A stretch of DNA of 21,529 nt from Bacillota bacterium (GCA_017474705.1 JAFVHC010000149.1:1-21529), one strand, 5' to 3'. Numbered from the stretch's first letter, positions 14,983 to 21,529 are shown. Program-made: numbers and translations. Notes: generated by a model not told the origin, from the sequence alone.

Positions 14983-15011
14983 ATATTACTGTACTTTTTA
15001 TAGGAAGTAAA
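14983..15011 (-). promoter_or_regulatory. Candidate promoter for the GNAT-argJBD operon
   Basis: On the minus strand TTTACT (15011-15006) and TAATAT (14988-14983) are separated by 17 bp. A start near 14976 gives a leader of about 30 nt. The operator pair at 15042-15076 begins 30 bp upstream of this -35 box. The boxes are moderate matches, and other A/T-rich alternatives exist close by. Confidence 0.45.
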
Positions 15012-15041
15012 GAGGAAAATAGTACAAATTTCATCTCAGTT

Positions 15042-15076
15042 TGCATAAATATTCATGCAAATAGTATTTTTATTCA
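15042..15076. promoter_or_regulatory. Paired ARG boxes (ArgR/AhrC operator)
   Basis: TGCATAAATATTCA (15042-15055) and AGTATTTTTATTCA (15063-15076) match the ArgR operator pattern TGAAT-4W-ATTCA with one and two mismatches. Their centres are 21 bp apart, two helical turns, the spacing at which an ArgR hexamer binds two boxes. They lie between the divergent GNAT-arg operon and the EIIC gene, about 30 bp from the -35 of each candidate promoter. Confidence 0.7.
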
Positions 15077-15107
15077 TCATCTGCGCGTTTGCCGCATAAT
15101 TTTCCTA

Positions 15108-15137
15108 TTGACGGGGGACACGCAATAAAGTTATAGT
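15108..15137 (+). promoter_or_regulatory. Promoter for the EIIC/PfoR-type gene
   Basis: TTGACG (15108-15113) is followed after 18 bp by TATAGT (15132-15137), or after 17 bp by TTATAG. A start near 15144 gives a leader of about 30 nt. The ARG boxes end 31 bp upstream of the -35. Confidence 0.65.
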
Positions 15138-15173
15138 ATAAAAGTATCAAAACACCAACGGAAAGGGATCATG

Positions 15174-16265
15174 ATGGAAAAAGGATTCCGTGCATTTCTC
15201 AAAAGAAAAAACATTGAGATCTCTCTGAAACGGTATGGCATCGATGCGCTTGGCGCCATGGCGCAGGGACTCTTCTGCTCTCTGTTGATCGGTACCATCA
15301 TCAATACGATCGGAACGCAGTTCCATCTGTCGTTCCTGACGCAGCCGGTCGCCACGATCGGCAACAGTGCTTACACGGTAGGCGGTATCGCATCCGCCAT
15401 GAGCGGACCTGCCATGGCAACGGCCATCGGCTTCGCTCTGCAGTGCCCGCCGCTGGTATTGTTTTCCATGATCTCCGTTGGCTTCGCGGCCAATGCACTG
15501 GGCGGTGCCGGAGGTCCTTTGGCCGTGCTCATCATCGCCATCGTCGCTGCGGAATGCGGCAAAGCGGTCTCCAAAGAAACGAAAGTGGACATTCTGGTGA
15601 CGCCGTTGGTCACGATCGCTGTCGGCATATTTCTCTCCTGGCTCATCGCGCCGCCGATCGGAAAAGCCGCACAATGGTTCGGCGGACTGATCATGTGGGC
15701 AACTGAGCTGCAGCCTTTCCTGATGGGCATCCTGGTCTCCGTACTGGTCGGCATGGCGCTGACACTGCCCATCTCCTCCGCTGCGATCTGCGCGGCGCTG
15801 GGATTGACCGGTCTTGCCGGCGGAGCCGCTGTGGCTGGATGCTGCGCGCAAATGATCGGTTTCGCGGTCATCTCCTTCAAGGAGAATCGCTGGGGCGGAC
15901 TGGTCTCACAGGGCATAGGCACGTCCATGCTGCAGATGGGCAACATCGTGAAGAATCCCCGCATCTGGATCGCACCAACCTTGGCATCCGCCATCACAGG
16001 GCCTTTGGCCACCTGCCTGTTCAAGCTGCAGATGAACGGCGCCCCGGTCTCCTCCGGTATGGGCACCTGCGGGCTGGTCGGGCAGATCGGTGTCTATACC
16101 GGCTGGGTGAACGACGTTGTCGCCGGCACCAAAGCCGCCATCACCGCGTTCGACTGGATCGGTCTGGTCCTGATCTCCTTTGTACTGCCGGCGATCTTTG
16201 CACTGCTGTTCCACATGGTCGTCAAGAAACTGGGATGGGTCAAGGACGGGGATATGAAGATTTGA
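15174..16265 (+). CDS. PTS sugar transporter subunit IIC-like membrane protein (PTS_EIIC_2 / PfoR type)
   Basis: The protein (363 residues) is strongly hydrophobic, with about nine or ten membrane segments rich in Gly and Ala. It matches the PTS_EIIC_2 group that includes PfoR, described as a membrane regulator of perfringolysin: GIDALGAMAQGLFCSLLIGTI near the start, GFAANALGGAGGPLAV, LPISSAAICAALGLTGLAGGAA and a Gly-rich NGAPVSSGMGTCGLVGQIG block. EIIC proteins move a sugar across the membrane with EIIA and EIIB partners; none is encoded nearby, so transport, regulation or a non-sugar substrate are all possible. Two ATG codons stand in tandem (15171 and 15174); the second has the better 6-nt spacing from GGAAAGGG. 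The ARG boxes upstream raise the possibility of arginine control. Confidence 0.8.
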   Translation: MEKGFRAFLKRKNIEISLKRYGIDALGAMAQGLFCSLLIGTIINTIGTQFHLSFLTQPVATIGNSAYTVGGIASAMSGPAMATAIGFALQCPPLVLFSMISVGFAANALGGAGGPLAVLIIAIVAAECGKAVSKETKVDILVTPLVTIAVGIFLSWLIAPPIGKAAQWFGGLIMWATELQPFLMGILVSVLVGMALTLPISSAAICAALGLTGLAGGAAVAGCCAQMIGFAVISFKENRWGGLVSQGIGTSMLQMGNIVKNPRIWIAPTLASAITGPLATCLFKLQMNGAPVSSGMGTCGLVGQIGVYTGWVNDVVAGTKAAITAFDWIGLVLISFVLPAIFALLFHMVVKKLGWVKDGDMKI

Positions 16266-16325
16266 TCTATACAACCATCTTTTGCTTGGACCTGATTCAT
16301 ACATTCCGATTCATCTTAACGCAAA

Positions 16326-16600
16326 ATGTATGTGTGTTATAACCTTCGTTTTTGGTTGTTACCCACATAACTAGGCTGGCTTTAGAAAACTGTATGTATT
16401 TCAAGACGTTCGTTTTGAACTTGATACCCACATAACAAACTTGATTTCAAAAGAATGTATGAATTTTTAAATTCACGTGTCATAATAATACCCACATAAC
16501 AAGCTTGTTTTCATAAAATTGTATGTATTTCAAGATTTTCATATCAGAATGATACCCACATAACCACGCTGATTTCAGGAAATTGTATGATTTCGAGGCG
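16326..16600. repeat. Array of 64-65 bp degenerate direct repeats
   Basis: TACCCACATAAC occurs four times without change, at 16360, 16425, 16489 and 16553 (spacing 65, 64, 64). A second block built on TTGTATGTATTTCAAG, with GTATG as its core, occurs five times (GTATG at 16328, 16392, 16457, 16521 and 16585). Between the blocks the sequence is related but drifting (CTTGATTTCA-like, then TTCGT-like). CATA of the first block can pair with TATG of the second about 23 nt further on in every unit. The array fills most of the 425-bp gap between the EIIC gene and the carboxylesterase. I find no credible gene, tRNA or promoter in this gap; apart from the array it holds only the esterase terminator. 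The base composition is much richer in A/T than the flanking genes. Confidence 0.85.
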
Positions 16601-16620
16601 TTCGTATTTAGTTTGACCAA

Positions 16621-16674
16621 AAGAAAAGGGCATGTTGGACAGCGATCAAGAGGACCGGTCCAAACATGCCCTTT
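16621..16674 (-). terminator. Terminator of the argC-carboxylesterase transcript
   Basis: On the minus strand a 16-bp stem with one bulged T (16674-16658 with 16640-16625) closes a 17-nt loop and is followed by TTTTCTTTT. It lies 17 nt after the carboxylesterase stop. On the plus strand the T-run is poor. Confidence 0.85.
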
Positions 16675-16690
16675 AAAATATTTACAAAAC

Positions 16691-18007
16691 TTATTCTACA
16701 TCGAAGATCTCGACGAACGCGTCCTCTTTGGAGCACGGTTTCCATTCCGGAAGGCCTGCTCCATTCGGATCCCCGTACCGCATAAAGTTGCACCAATGAT
16801 CCAGCATCCGATCGGACAGTGCATAATCCTCCGGTGTGAAGGGACGCCAGCAGCGGCCCAGCGTGCCCATCATATACCAAAGTTCCGCGGAGTGCCAGGC
16901 GCCTTGTGCATCTCCAGGCAGGTTGCGCTGGAAATAGTATACATAGGCGGGCTTTCTGCCCAGTTCTTCAAGCTTTTTGCTGAACGCCAGACAGCCACGG
17001 TGCAGCGGAGACTCCATCGGATCCTTCGGATCACCCTCCACGGTGATATCGTTCTTGGTGCTGCCAAGCATGTAGGGAATGCCCTTGATCTTGCCCTGAT
17101 CGATCGTGGCATAATACCCGTCCGTAAGAAGGATACCGTCGATGTTGGGCGTCAGGAAGAGCCCTCGCGCCTTGGGCATCGCCTTCGCCATGAATGGATC
17201 CGTGGCAGCAAAGATCTCCGCCGTGGACTTTGCCCGCATTTCCTCCAGGCTCTGGACCTCAAGCAATTCGGAGAACATAAGACCGAACTGCTCCGCCTCC
17301 GCCAGGGTCATATCTCGATGCTGACCTTCCCCATAGGAGCCGCCGCTCTGCAGGGTGGCACGCTTGATGCGGTCCCCGGTCAGCGGGGAGGAGATCAAGG
17401 TCTGGACGCTCATGGCACCGGCGCTCTGACCGAAGATGGTGATGTTTTCCGGATCTCCGCCGAATGCACGGATATTGTCATAGACCCAGTTGATGGCTGC
17501 GATCTGGTCCAGCATACCATAATTGCCGGACGTACCGGCTTCCGCGGTAAGCCATGGATGGGCCAGGAATCCGAAGATACCCAACCGATATTGGATGCTC
17601 ACAAGAATGACGCCGCGCTTCGCGTATGCCGCTCCATCGAATTCTTTCTCGCTGGAGAATCCGCCCATGAACGCACCGCCGTGGATCCAGATCGCCACGG
17701 GGCAGTCCTTGGCCTCTTTCGGTACCCAGATGTTCAGATACAGGCAGTCCTCCGACGAAGGCCGTTCAAAGGCCGGGTCATCATAAAAATCCTTGTCCCA
17801 GGGCGGTGCAGAACCTTCCCTTTGGACAGCTTTGGCTTTGAACTGGTCTGCCAGATACGTCCCTTCCCATGCTTCCGGCTCTACAGGCGCTCTCCACCGC
17901 AGATCGCCCACCGGGGCTTTGGCGAACGGGATCCCGCGGAATTCCAACCAGGCTTCCTGCTCGATGCCGGCAATGCGGCCATACCGGGTATTCACTTCAC
18001 GACTCAT
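16691..18007 (-). CDS. Type B carboxylesterase (para-nitrobenzyl esterase-like)
   Basis: The 438-residue protein is a carboxylesterase/cholinesterase-family hydrolase of carboxylic esters. Recognisable parts are the N-terminal GIPFAKAPVGDLRW (25-38), EDCLYLNIW (86-94), the oxyanion WIHGGAFMGG (107-116) and GQSAGA (193-198) with nucleophile Ser195. His372 in GAWHSAELWYMMGTL is the likely triad histidine. The acidic member probably lies in the PNIDG-GSTKND segment (288-320). It is somewhat shorter than the usual 490-500 residues, with a compressed region before the histidine. No signal peptide. ATG at 18007 has AAAGGAG about 7 nt upstream, and only 16 bp separate it from the argC stop, so the two are co-transcribed. 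This is an unexpected partner for an arginine gene. Confidence 0.92.
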   Translation of the reverse strand: MSREVNTRYGRIAGIEQEAWLEFRGIPFAKAPVGDLRWRAPVEPEAWEGTYLADQFKAKAVQREGSAPPWDKDFYDDPAFERPSSEDCLYLNIWVPKEAKDCPVAIWIHGGAFMGGFSSEKEFDGAAYAKRGVILVSIQYRLGIFGFLAHPWLTAEAGTSGNYGMLDQIAAINWVYDNIRAFGGDPENITIFGQSAGAMSVQTLISSPLTGDRIKRATLQSGGSYGEGQHRDMTLAEAEQFGLMFSELLEVQSLEEMRAKSTAEIFAATDPFMAKAMPKARGLFLTPNIDGILLTDGYYATIDQGKIKGIPYMLGSTKNDITVEGDPKDPMESPLHRGCLAFSKKLEELGRKPAYVYYFQRNLPGDAQGAWHSAELWYMMGTLGRCWRPFTPEDYALSDRMLDHWCNFMRYGDPNGAGLPEWKPCSKEDAFVEIFDVE

Positions 18008-18023
18008 GGTTCTCTCCTTTTGT

Positions 18024-19064
18024 TTACGGGAACAGCGGCACGAGTTCCAGACCTGCTGTCTCTGGAAGGCCGAACATCAGATTCATATTCTGCACAGCCT
18101 GGCCGGCCGCGCCTTTGACCAGGTTATCGATCGCACCCATGAGGATGGCGCGGTTCGTACGTTTATCGACCAGCACGTTGATATCCACGTAATTACTGCC
18201 TTCCACCCAGCGGGTCTCCGGGCAGACGCCCTTCGGCAGGACGCGGATGAAGGGTTCGTCCTGATAGCGCTGTTCCAGCACACAGCGCAGATCCTGCTCC
18301 GTGACACCTTCTTTCAAAGAAGCGTAGGCAGTCACCAGGATGCCGCGGTTCATGGGCACCAGATGCGGCGTGAAACTCAGGACCAGCGGGCGGCCGGCTG
18401 CCAAGGACAGCTGCTCCTCGATCTCCGGCGTATGACGATGGGTGGTCACACCGTACGCCTTGATGCTCTCGTTGACTTCGCTGAACAGGTTCGCAGTCTT
18501 CGCGCTGCGGCCAGCCCCGGAAACGCCGGACTTCGCATCGATGATCAACGTATCCGGATCGATCAGGCCGGCTTCGACCAAAGGCCATGCGGTGAGGATG
18601 GAACAGGTGGTATAGCACCCGGGGTTCGCCACCAGGCGCGCCTTTTTGATATCCTCCCGATGGATCTCACACAGACCGTAGACCGCTTCCGCAAGGAACT
18701 GCGGCGACTTGTGCTCGATCTTGTACCACTGCTCATATACCTGGACGTCCTTTAGACGATAGTCCGCGGACAGATCTACGAATTTCGCCTGCTCCAACAG
18801 TTCTTCCGACATGACGCCGGCCAGATACCCTTGAGGCGTCGCGGTAAAAACGACGTCTGCTTCCTGCACGAGCTGCGGAAGATCATCGTCGAAACAGTTT
18901 GCCTCTACCAGTTTGAAGAAGTTTCTATATACGTCAGCGTAGGGCTGATCCACATAACTGCGCGACCCGTACCAGACGATCTCCACGTCCGGGTGCCGCA
19001 GCAGGATGCGCACCAGTTCCTCTCCGGCATAGCCGGTCGCTCCAATGATGCCTGCTTTGATCAT
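18024..19064 (-). CDS. argC: N-acetyl-gamma-glutamyl-phosphate reductase
   Basis: The 346-residue enzyme reduces N-acetylglutamyl phosphate to the semialdehyde with NADPH, the third step of arginine synthesis. The N-terminal Rossmann loop is GIIGATGYAGEEL (5-17). The catalytic Cys150 sits in VANPGCYTT (146-153). SGVSGAGRSAK, HRHTPEIEE and LVPMNRGILVT are type 1 ArgC signatures. Length is normal. The ATG at 19064 is chosen because the Rossmann fold begins at residue 3. The ribosome site AAAGGA is about 11 nt away, somewhat far. The frame stays open upstream to an ATG at 19160 through an Arg-rich stretch that lies in the 74-nt element (19088-19161). argC is separated from argJBD by the EIIC gene and the esterase. 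Confidence 0.96.
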   Translation of the reverse strand: MIKAGIIGATGYAGEELVRILLRHPDVEIVWYGSRSYVDQPYADVYRNFFKLVEANCFDDDLPQLVQEADVVFTATPQGYLAGVMSEELLEQAKFVDLSADYRLKDVQVYEQWYKIEHKSPQFLAEAVYGLCEIHREDIKKARLVANPGCYTTCSILTAWPLVEAGLIDPDTLIIDAKSGVSGAGRSAKTANLFSEVNESIKAYGVTTHRHTPEIEEQLSLAAGRPLVLSFTPHLVPMNRGILVTAYASLKEGVTEQDLRCVLEQRYQDEPFIRVLPKGVCPETRWVEGSNYVDINVLVDKRTNRAILMGAIDNLVKGAAGQAVQNMNLMFGLPETAGLELVPLFP

Positions 19065-19087
19065 AATACAGTCAATCCTTTCAGTTG

Positions 19088-19161
19088 GCCTTCGAAATCG
19101 CCGAAGGCGATTGGGTATGCACCTCAAGTATCTTCTTTTCGCAATTATGCGACGGTGCATA
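19088..19161 (-). promoter_or_regulatory. 74-nt structured element before argC
   Basis: On the minus strand TATGCACC (19161-19154) pairs with GGTGCATA (19123-19116), enclosing a 30-nt loop that itself holds the small hairpin CGCA-TAAT-TGCG. A second hairpin AATCGCC-TTC-GGCGATT follows. GCCTTCG within that hairpin can instead pair with CGAAGGC at the 3' end, giving two exclusive folds. Compared with the argJ copy, the stem carries a compensatory A-T for G-C change. The element ends 23 nt before the argC ATG. If the promoter at 19163-19191 is the one used, transcription starts inside the first stem strand, so an upstream promoter would be needed for the full stem to form in RNA. Confidence 0.6.
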
Positions 19162-19162
19162 T

Positions 19163-19191
19163 ATCATACCTTGTTTTTCGGTTTTCGTAAA
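19163..19191 (-). promoter_or_regulatory. Candidate argC promoter
   Basis: On the minus strand TTTACG (19191-19186) and TATGAT (19168-19163) are 17 bp apart. The expected start, near 19156, falls within the 5' strand of the 74-nt element. A weaker alternative lies upstream near the MFS promoter (TTGTGA, 17 bp, TATCAA). Confidence 0.5.
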
Positions 19192-19202
19192 GGTATTTTG
19201 AG

Positions 19203-19231
19203 TTGACGCTGTCTTTTTATTTTGATACTAT
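19203..19231 (+). promoter_or_regulatory. Promoter for the MFS transporter gene
   Basis: TTGACG (19203-19208) and TACTAT (19226-19231) are separated by 17 bp. It is divergent from the argC promoter with only about 11 bp between the two -35 boxes, so a regulator bound here could affect both. Confidence 0.65.
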
Positions 19232-19275
19232 AAGTTTTAGAGTTTCACAATCGAAATAGAAAGCGTATCATTTAC

Positions 19276-20484
19276 ATGAAACTGCTCAAAGGCAAATACT
19301 TACTGGTCCTGATTGCGGTCTGCGGCATGTCCGCCGCTTCCCTCGGCATGCTGACCAACGTCTCCGGCCTGTTCTTCACCCCAATCTCAGAAGAACTGGG
19401 CGTCGGCCGCGGCAGCGTCAGCATGACGCTCACCATCAGCAACATCGTCTTCGCGTTCGGCGGTATCGTCGCTGCGAAACATATACGTTCCACCAACTTC
19501 CGGAAGATGACGATCATCGCCGCGGTGGTCTTCTCCGGCTGCACCGTGCTCCTGGCCATCTGCAGATCCTTGATCCCCTTGTACCTGTTCAATGCCATCC
19601 GCGGATTCGCGGCAGGTCTCGTCGGTATCGTGACAGTGACGATGATCATCACCAACTGGTATTACACCAACACCGGCATGATCACCAGTATCGCCATGGG
19701 TTTCAGCGGTGTTTCCGGAGCGATCTTCTCCCCCGTACTTTCCGCCGTGATCGAAAAGGCCGGCTGGCGCACAGCCTACGTCGTGGATGGTGTCATCATC
19801 CTGTTGATGTTCTTCCCGGCGATCTTTTTCCCCATCGCTTTCCGTGCGGAGGATATGGATCTGGAACTGATGGGCTATACCCCCGACAATACCGCAAAAG
19901 CGGTCACCTCCAGTACCGAAGCTTCGAAGGGCATCGATCACAAACTGATGGGCATGGCGCTCTTCTACACGGTCCTCGTCGGGATCGTTTCCTCGTTCCC
20001 GCAGCATATGCCCGGCATCGCCGCCTCTTATGGGTTTGCCGCTTCCGTTGGTTCCGGCATGCTGTCCGCCGCCCTGGTGGCCAACACGTGCAGTAAGCTG
20101 CTCTTCGGCGCTTTGGGAGACAAGATCGGGGCCAAACGTACGATCTTCATCTATTGCCTGGTGTTCACCGCCGCGGCCGTCCTGATGCTCATCGTCCGGG
20201 TGCCCGGGTTGATGATCCCCTTCTCCGCCCTGTACGGCGCGGTCTATGCCCTTGCCACCGTCAGCATCGTCATGCTGTGCCGTGACACTTTCGGGGTCGC
20301 GAATTACTCAGTCACATATCCCAAAATGTCCATGGTCATGTCCATCGTGAATGCCGTAGGTACCACGGTCCATGGCTACATCTATGACTGGAGCGGCACG
20401 TACAGCATCTCCCTGGTCATGTGTGCTGCCATCGGCATATTGGCGATCATCATTACTTTCGGTATCTATCAGAAAAAGAAGTGA
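19276..20484 (+). CDS. MFS transporter (oxalate/formate-antiporter-like group)
   Basis: The 402-residue protein has the 12-helix pattern of the major facilitator superfamily: six hydrophobic segments in residues 7-190, a polar middle loop (about 191-222) and six more to the end, closing with IYQKKK. A GDKIGAKRT-type loop (GALGDKIGAKRTIF) in the second half is the conserved cytoplasmic MFS motif. GYTPDN in the central loop and TNWYYTNTGMITSIAMGFSG are reminiscent of OFA/monocarboxylate-type carriers. The substrate is not predictable. The ribosome site is weak (GAAAG about 13 nt before the ATG at 19276). It is monocistronic between its own promoter and a terminator, divergent from argC. Confidence 0.88.
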   Translation: MKLLKGKYLLVLIAVCGMSAASLGMLTNVSGLFFTPISEELGVGRGSVSMTLTISNIVFAFGGIVAAKHIRSTNFRKMTIIAAVVFSGCTVLLAICRSLIPLYLFNAIRGFAAGLVGIVTVTMIITNWYYTNTGMITSIAMGFSGVSGAIFSPVLSAVIEKAGWRTAYVVDGVIILLMFFPAIFFPIAFRAEDMDLELMGYTPDNTAKAVTSSTEASKGIDHKLMGMALFYTVLVGIVSSFPQHMPGIAASYGFAASVGSGMLSAALVANTCSKLLFGALGDKIGAKRTIFIYCLVFTAAAVLMLIVRVPGLMIPFSALYGAVYALATVSIVMLCRDTFGVANYSVTYPKMSMVMSIVNAVGTTVHGYIYDWSGTYSISLVMCAAIGILAIIITFGIYQKKK

Positions 20485-20500
20485 TCAGAGCCAGACATAA

Positions 20501-20536
20501 AAAAGATCCGGAGCTTTCACAAGTTCCGGATCTTTT
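20501..20536 (+). terminator. Bidirectional terminator between the MFS gene and the right-edge gene
   Basis: A 14-bp stem with one G-T pair (20501-20514 with 20523-20536) closes an 8-nt loop. Both ends are A/T tracts (AAAA and TTTT), so it can end transcripts from both convergent genes. Confidence 0.9.
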
Positions 20537-20547
20537 CATATACTTCG

Positions 20548-21529
20548 TTATTCTCCCGTGCTGTTGCCCATCGTCAAGGTGAGGGCCTTCAGTCGTTCCC
20601 AACTCTTTTCTGCCAGAGGGCTCTCGCGGAGGGCATTGAGCTCATTCTCCATTCCCATCTCATGGACGAACGTCTGTACCGAAGACCAGTCGTTAAAGAT
20701 ATTGTCCAGCAAGACGACCACATCCATAAAGTACGTATCAAAGGTCTTCTGCTCGTCCTCGCTCAAAGAATTCCAGGCTTCAAGCAGGTTGTCTCTGAGT
20801 TCGTCGCCTGGAACGATCCACAGTTCATTTTCATCAGCGAAATGCAGCGCCACATACGCAGCCTCTGTAGGTGTCCCTGATCCCACACCACGGAAGTAAC
20901 GGCTCGCGATCGCTTCAGCCGCAGGTGTCTCCGGCTGATAGGCGGCATATTCGAATTCCATGTCCGCACCGGCGTCTTCGTTCAGGTCTTCCCAGACGAT
21001 GTTGCCATTATCATTGAGGCTGATCGTTACCATCTGATCCGTGGTAACTTCTTCGCTGGCAATGGATCCATCTTCATTGTAGACTCGGGCGATCATCTCT
21101 CCGGAGCCGGAAAGATTGCCTTCCGCCTCATCATATTCCAGAACATAATTCCAGAACGCGGCTGTGTCCGCGGAATTGTCCCAGATGATCTGGGCTGTAT
21201 AACCATCGCCAAGCTGCGCGATCTCCATGGAGGCGCGGCCGCAGGCCCACTTGCCTTCAAAAGGATCTTCCGCAAGGACCTGCTCCGGATCCGCTTCAGA
21301 ACTGGCTTCGGGCTCTAACGTGACCGCGGTCAGAAGCCCCGCATTATCCGCTACCAAGGTCTCCGGGACACTGTTGGCCCATGCGATCAACTCGCTCCAA
21401 AGGGGCATTCCAGCGTCAAATTCTTCCGTGGTGTTTCTGTAGAAACGCACGTCTGTGGCAAAACGGTACACATAATAGTTACCATCCTTGTCCACCGCGA
21501 AGGGGCGGTTGCCAGGCACTTCGTCATTG
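20548..21529 (-). CDS. Unrecognised acidic protein, N-terminus outside the window
   Basis: At least 327 residues are open to the right edge, and the gene clearly starts beyond it: the frame reads NDEVPGNRPFAVDKDGNYYVYRF at the edge, and the GTG at 21519 has no ribosome site. I do not recognise a family. The visible protein is acidic. Its middle part (about DPFEGKWACGRASMEIAQLG through YNEDGSIASEE) is a run of beta-strand-like segments around EGKW...IIW, resembling lipocalin-like or stress-type small beta-barrels. The last third is helical with SLSEDEQKTFDTYFMD and many Leu/Glu. No membrane segment is visible. Such proteins in Firmicutes are often secreted or lipid-anchored, but the signal region, if any, is not in the window. 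Confidence 0.75.
   Translation of the reverse strand, partial: NDEVPGNRPFAVDKDGNYYVYRFATDVRFYRNTTEEFDAGMPLWSELIAWANSVPETLVADNAGLLTAVTLEPEASSEADPEQVLAEDPFEGKWACGRASMEIAQLGDGYTAQIIWDNSADTAAFWNYVLEYDEAEGNLSGSGEMIARVYNEDGSIASEEVTTDQMVTISLNDNGNIVWEDLNEDAGADMEFEYAAYQPETPAAEAIASRYFRGVGSGTPTEAAYVALHFADENELWIVPGDELRDNLLEAWNSLSEDEQKTFDTYFMDVVVLLDNIFNDWSSVQTFVHEMGMENELNALRESPLAEKSWERLKALTLTMGNSTGE

Noticed and set aside
16326..16600. CRISPR array
   Set aside because: The period (64-65 bp) fits, but the parts between the identical 12-bp blocks are related to one another instead of unique, the constant block is too short, and no cas gene is in the window.
16326..16600. Integron attC sites
   Set aside because: The ...ATAAC/GTTAT ends only superficially resemble attC core sites; the core consensus is not met and the units carry no cassettes.
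19065..19160. argC starting at the upstream in-frame ATG (19160)
   Set aside because: ArgC proteins begin at the Rossmann strand right after the ATG at 19064; the upstream extension is Arg-rich and unlike the family.
19154..19168. ARG box over the argC -10
   Set aside because: TGCATATAT gives a good left half-site, but the right half does not match ATTCA, so I do not call an operator.
19065..19200. T-box or known amino-acid riboswitch in the argC leader
   Set aside because: No T-box GGTGG sequence, specifier stem or terminator/antiterminator pair of usual size is present, and the leader is too short.
21517..21519. GTG start of the right-edge gene
   Set aside because: No ribosome site precedes it and the frame continues open to the window end, so the gene is partial.

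Overview
The window looks like chromosomal DNA of a Bacillota (Firmicutes) bacterium, probably a gut member of the Erysipelotrichia/Clostridia type. The lineage is inferred, not proven. It rests on strong AAGGAGG-type ribosome sites, a Clostridia-style cysteinyl-tRNA synthetase, a PfoR-type PTS membrane protein, an argC/argJ/argB/argD arginine pathway, and many glycosidases and esterases. No phage, transposase or RNA gene was recognised.

Layout. (1) 1-1586, minus strand: HAD phosphatase, ABM-domain monooxygenase, then the start of a GH2 beta-galactosidase that runs off the left edge. A divergent XRE regulator (1688-1974) carries a frameshift. Its promoter and the HAD promoter face each other and share one -10 palindrome. 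(2) 2018-3619, minus: a serine hydrolase and a hexapeptide acetyltransferase. (3) 3751-5172, plus: cysS with its own promoter and a strong terminator. (4) 5236-10968, minus: a frameshifted GH3 beta-glucosidase with reversed domain order, an alpha/beta hydrolase, a YcaQ-type DNA glycosylase-like protein and an unusual NifX-SlyD fusion, tightly packed as one operon. (5) 11040-14945, minus: GNAT acetyltransferase, argJ, argB, argD. (6) 15174-16265, plus: a PTS EIIC/PfoR-type membrane protein, followed by a non-coding array of 64-65 bp direct repeats. (7) 16691-19064, minus: argC followed by a type B carboxylesterase. (8) 19276-20484, plus: an MFS transporter. (9) 20548 to the right edge, minus: an unrecognised protein without its N-terminus.

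The genes of regions 5 and 7 cover the acetylated half of arginine synthesis: argJ makes and recycles N-acetylglutamate, argB phosphorylates it, argC reduces it and argD transaminates it. The cluster is split, with an oppositely oriented EIIC gene, the repeat array and the esterase lying between argC and argJ. A pair of ArgR-type operators sits midway between the divergent EIIC and GNAT promoters.

The most interesting signal is a 74-nt element found just before the ribosome sites of both argJ and argC. The two copies align without gaps at 56 of 74 positions and show a compensatory base-pair change in an 8-bp stem. A shorter, diverged copy precedes the GH2 gene. I do not recognise it as a known riboswitch or T-box. 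The second unexplained structure is the repeat array at 16326-16600.
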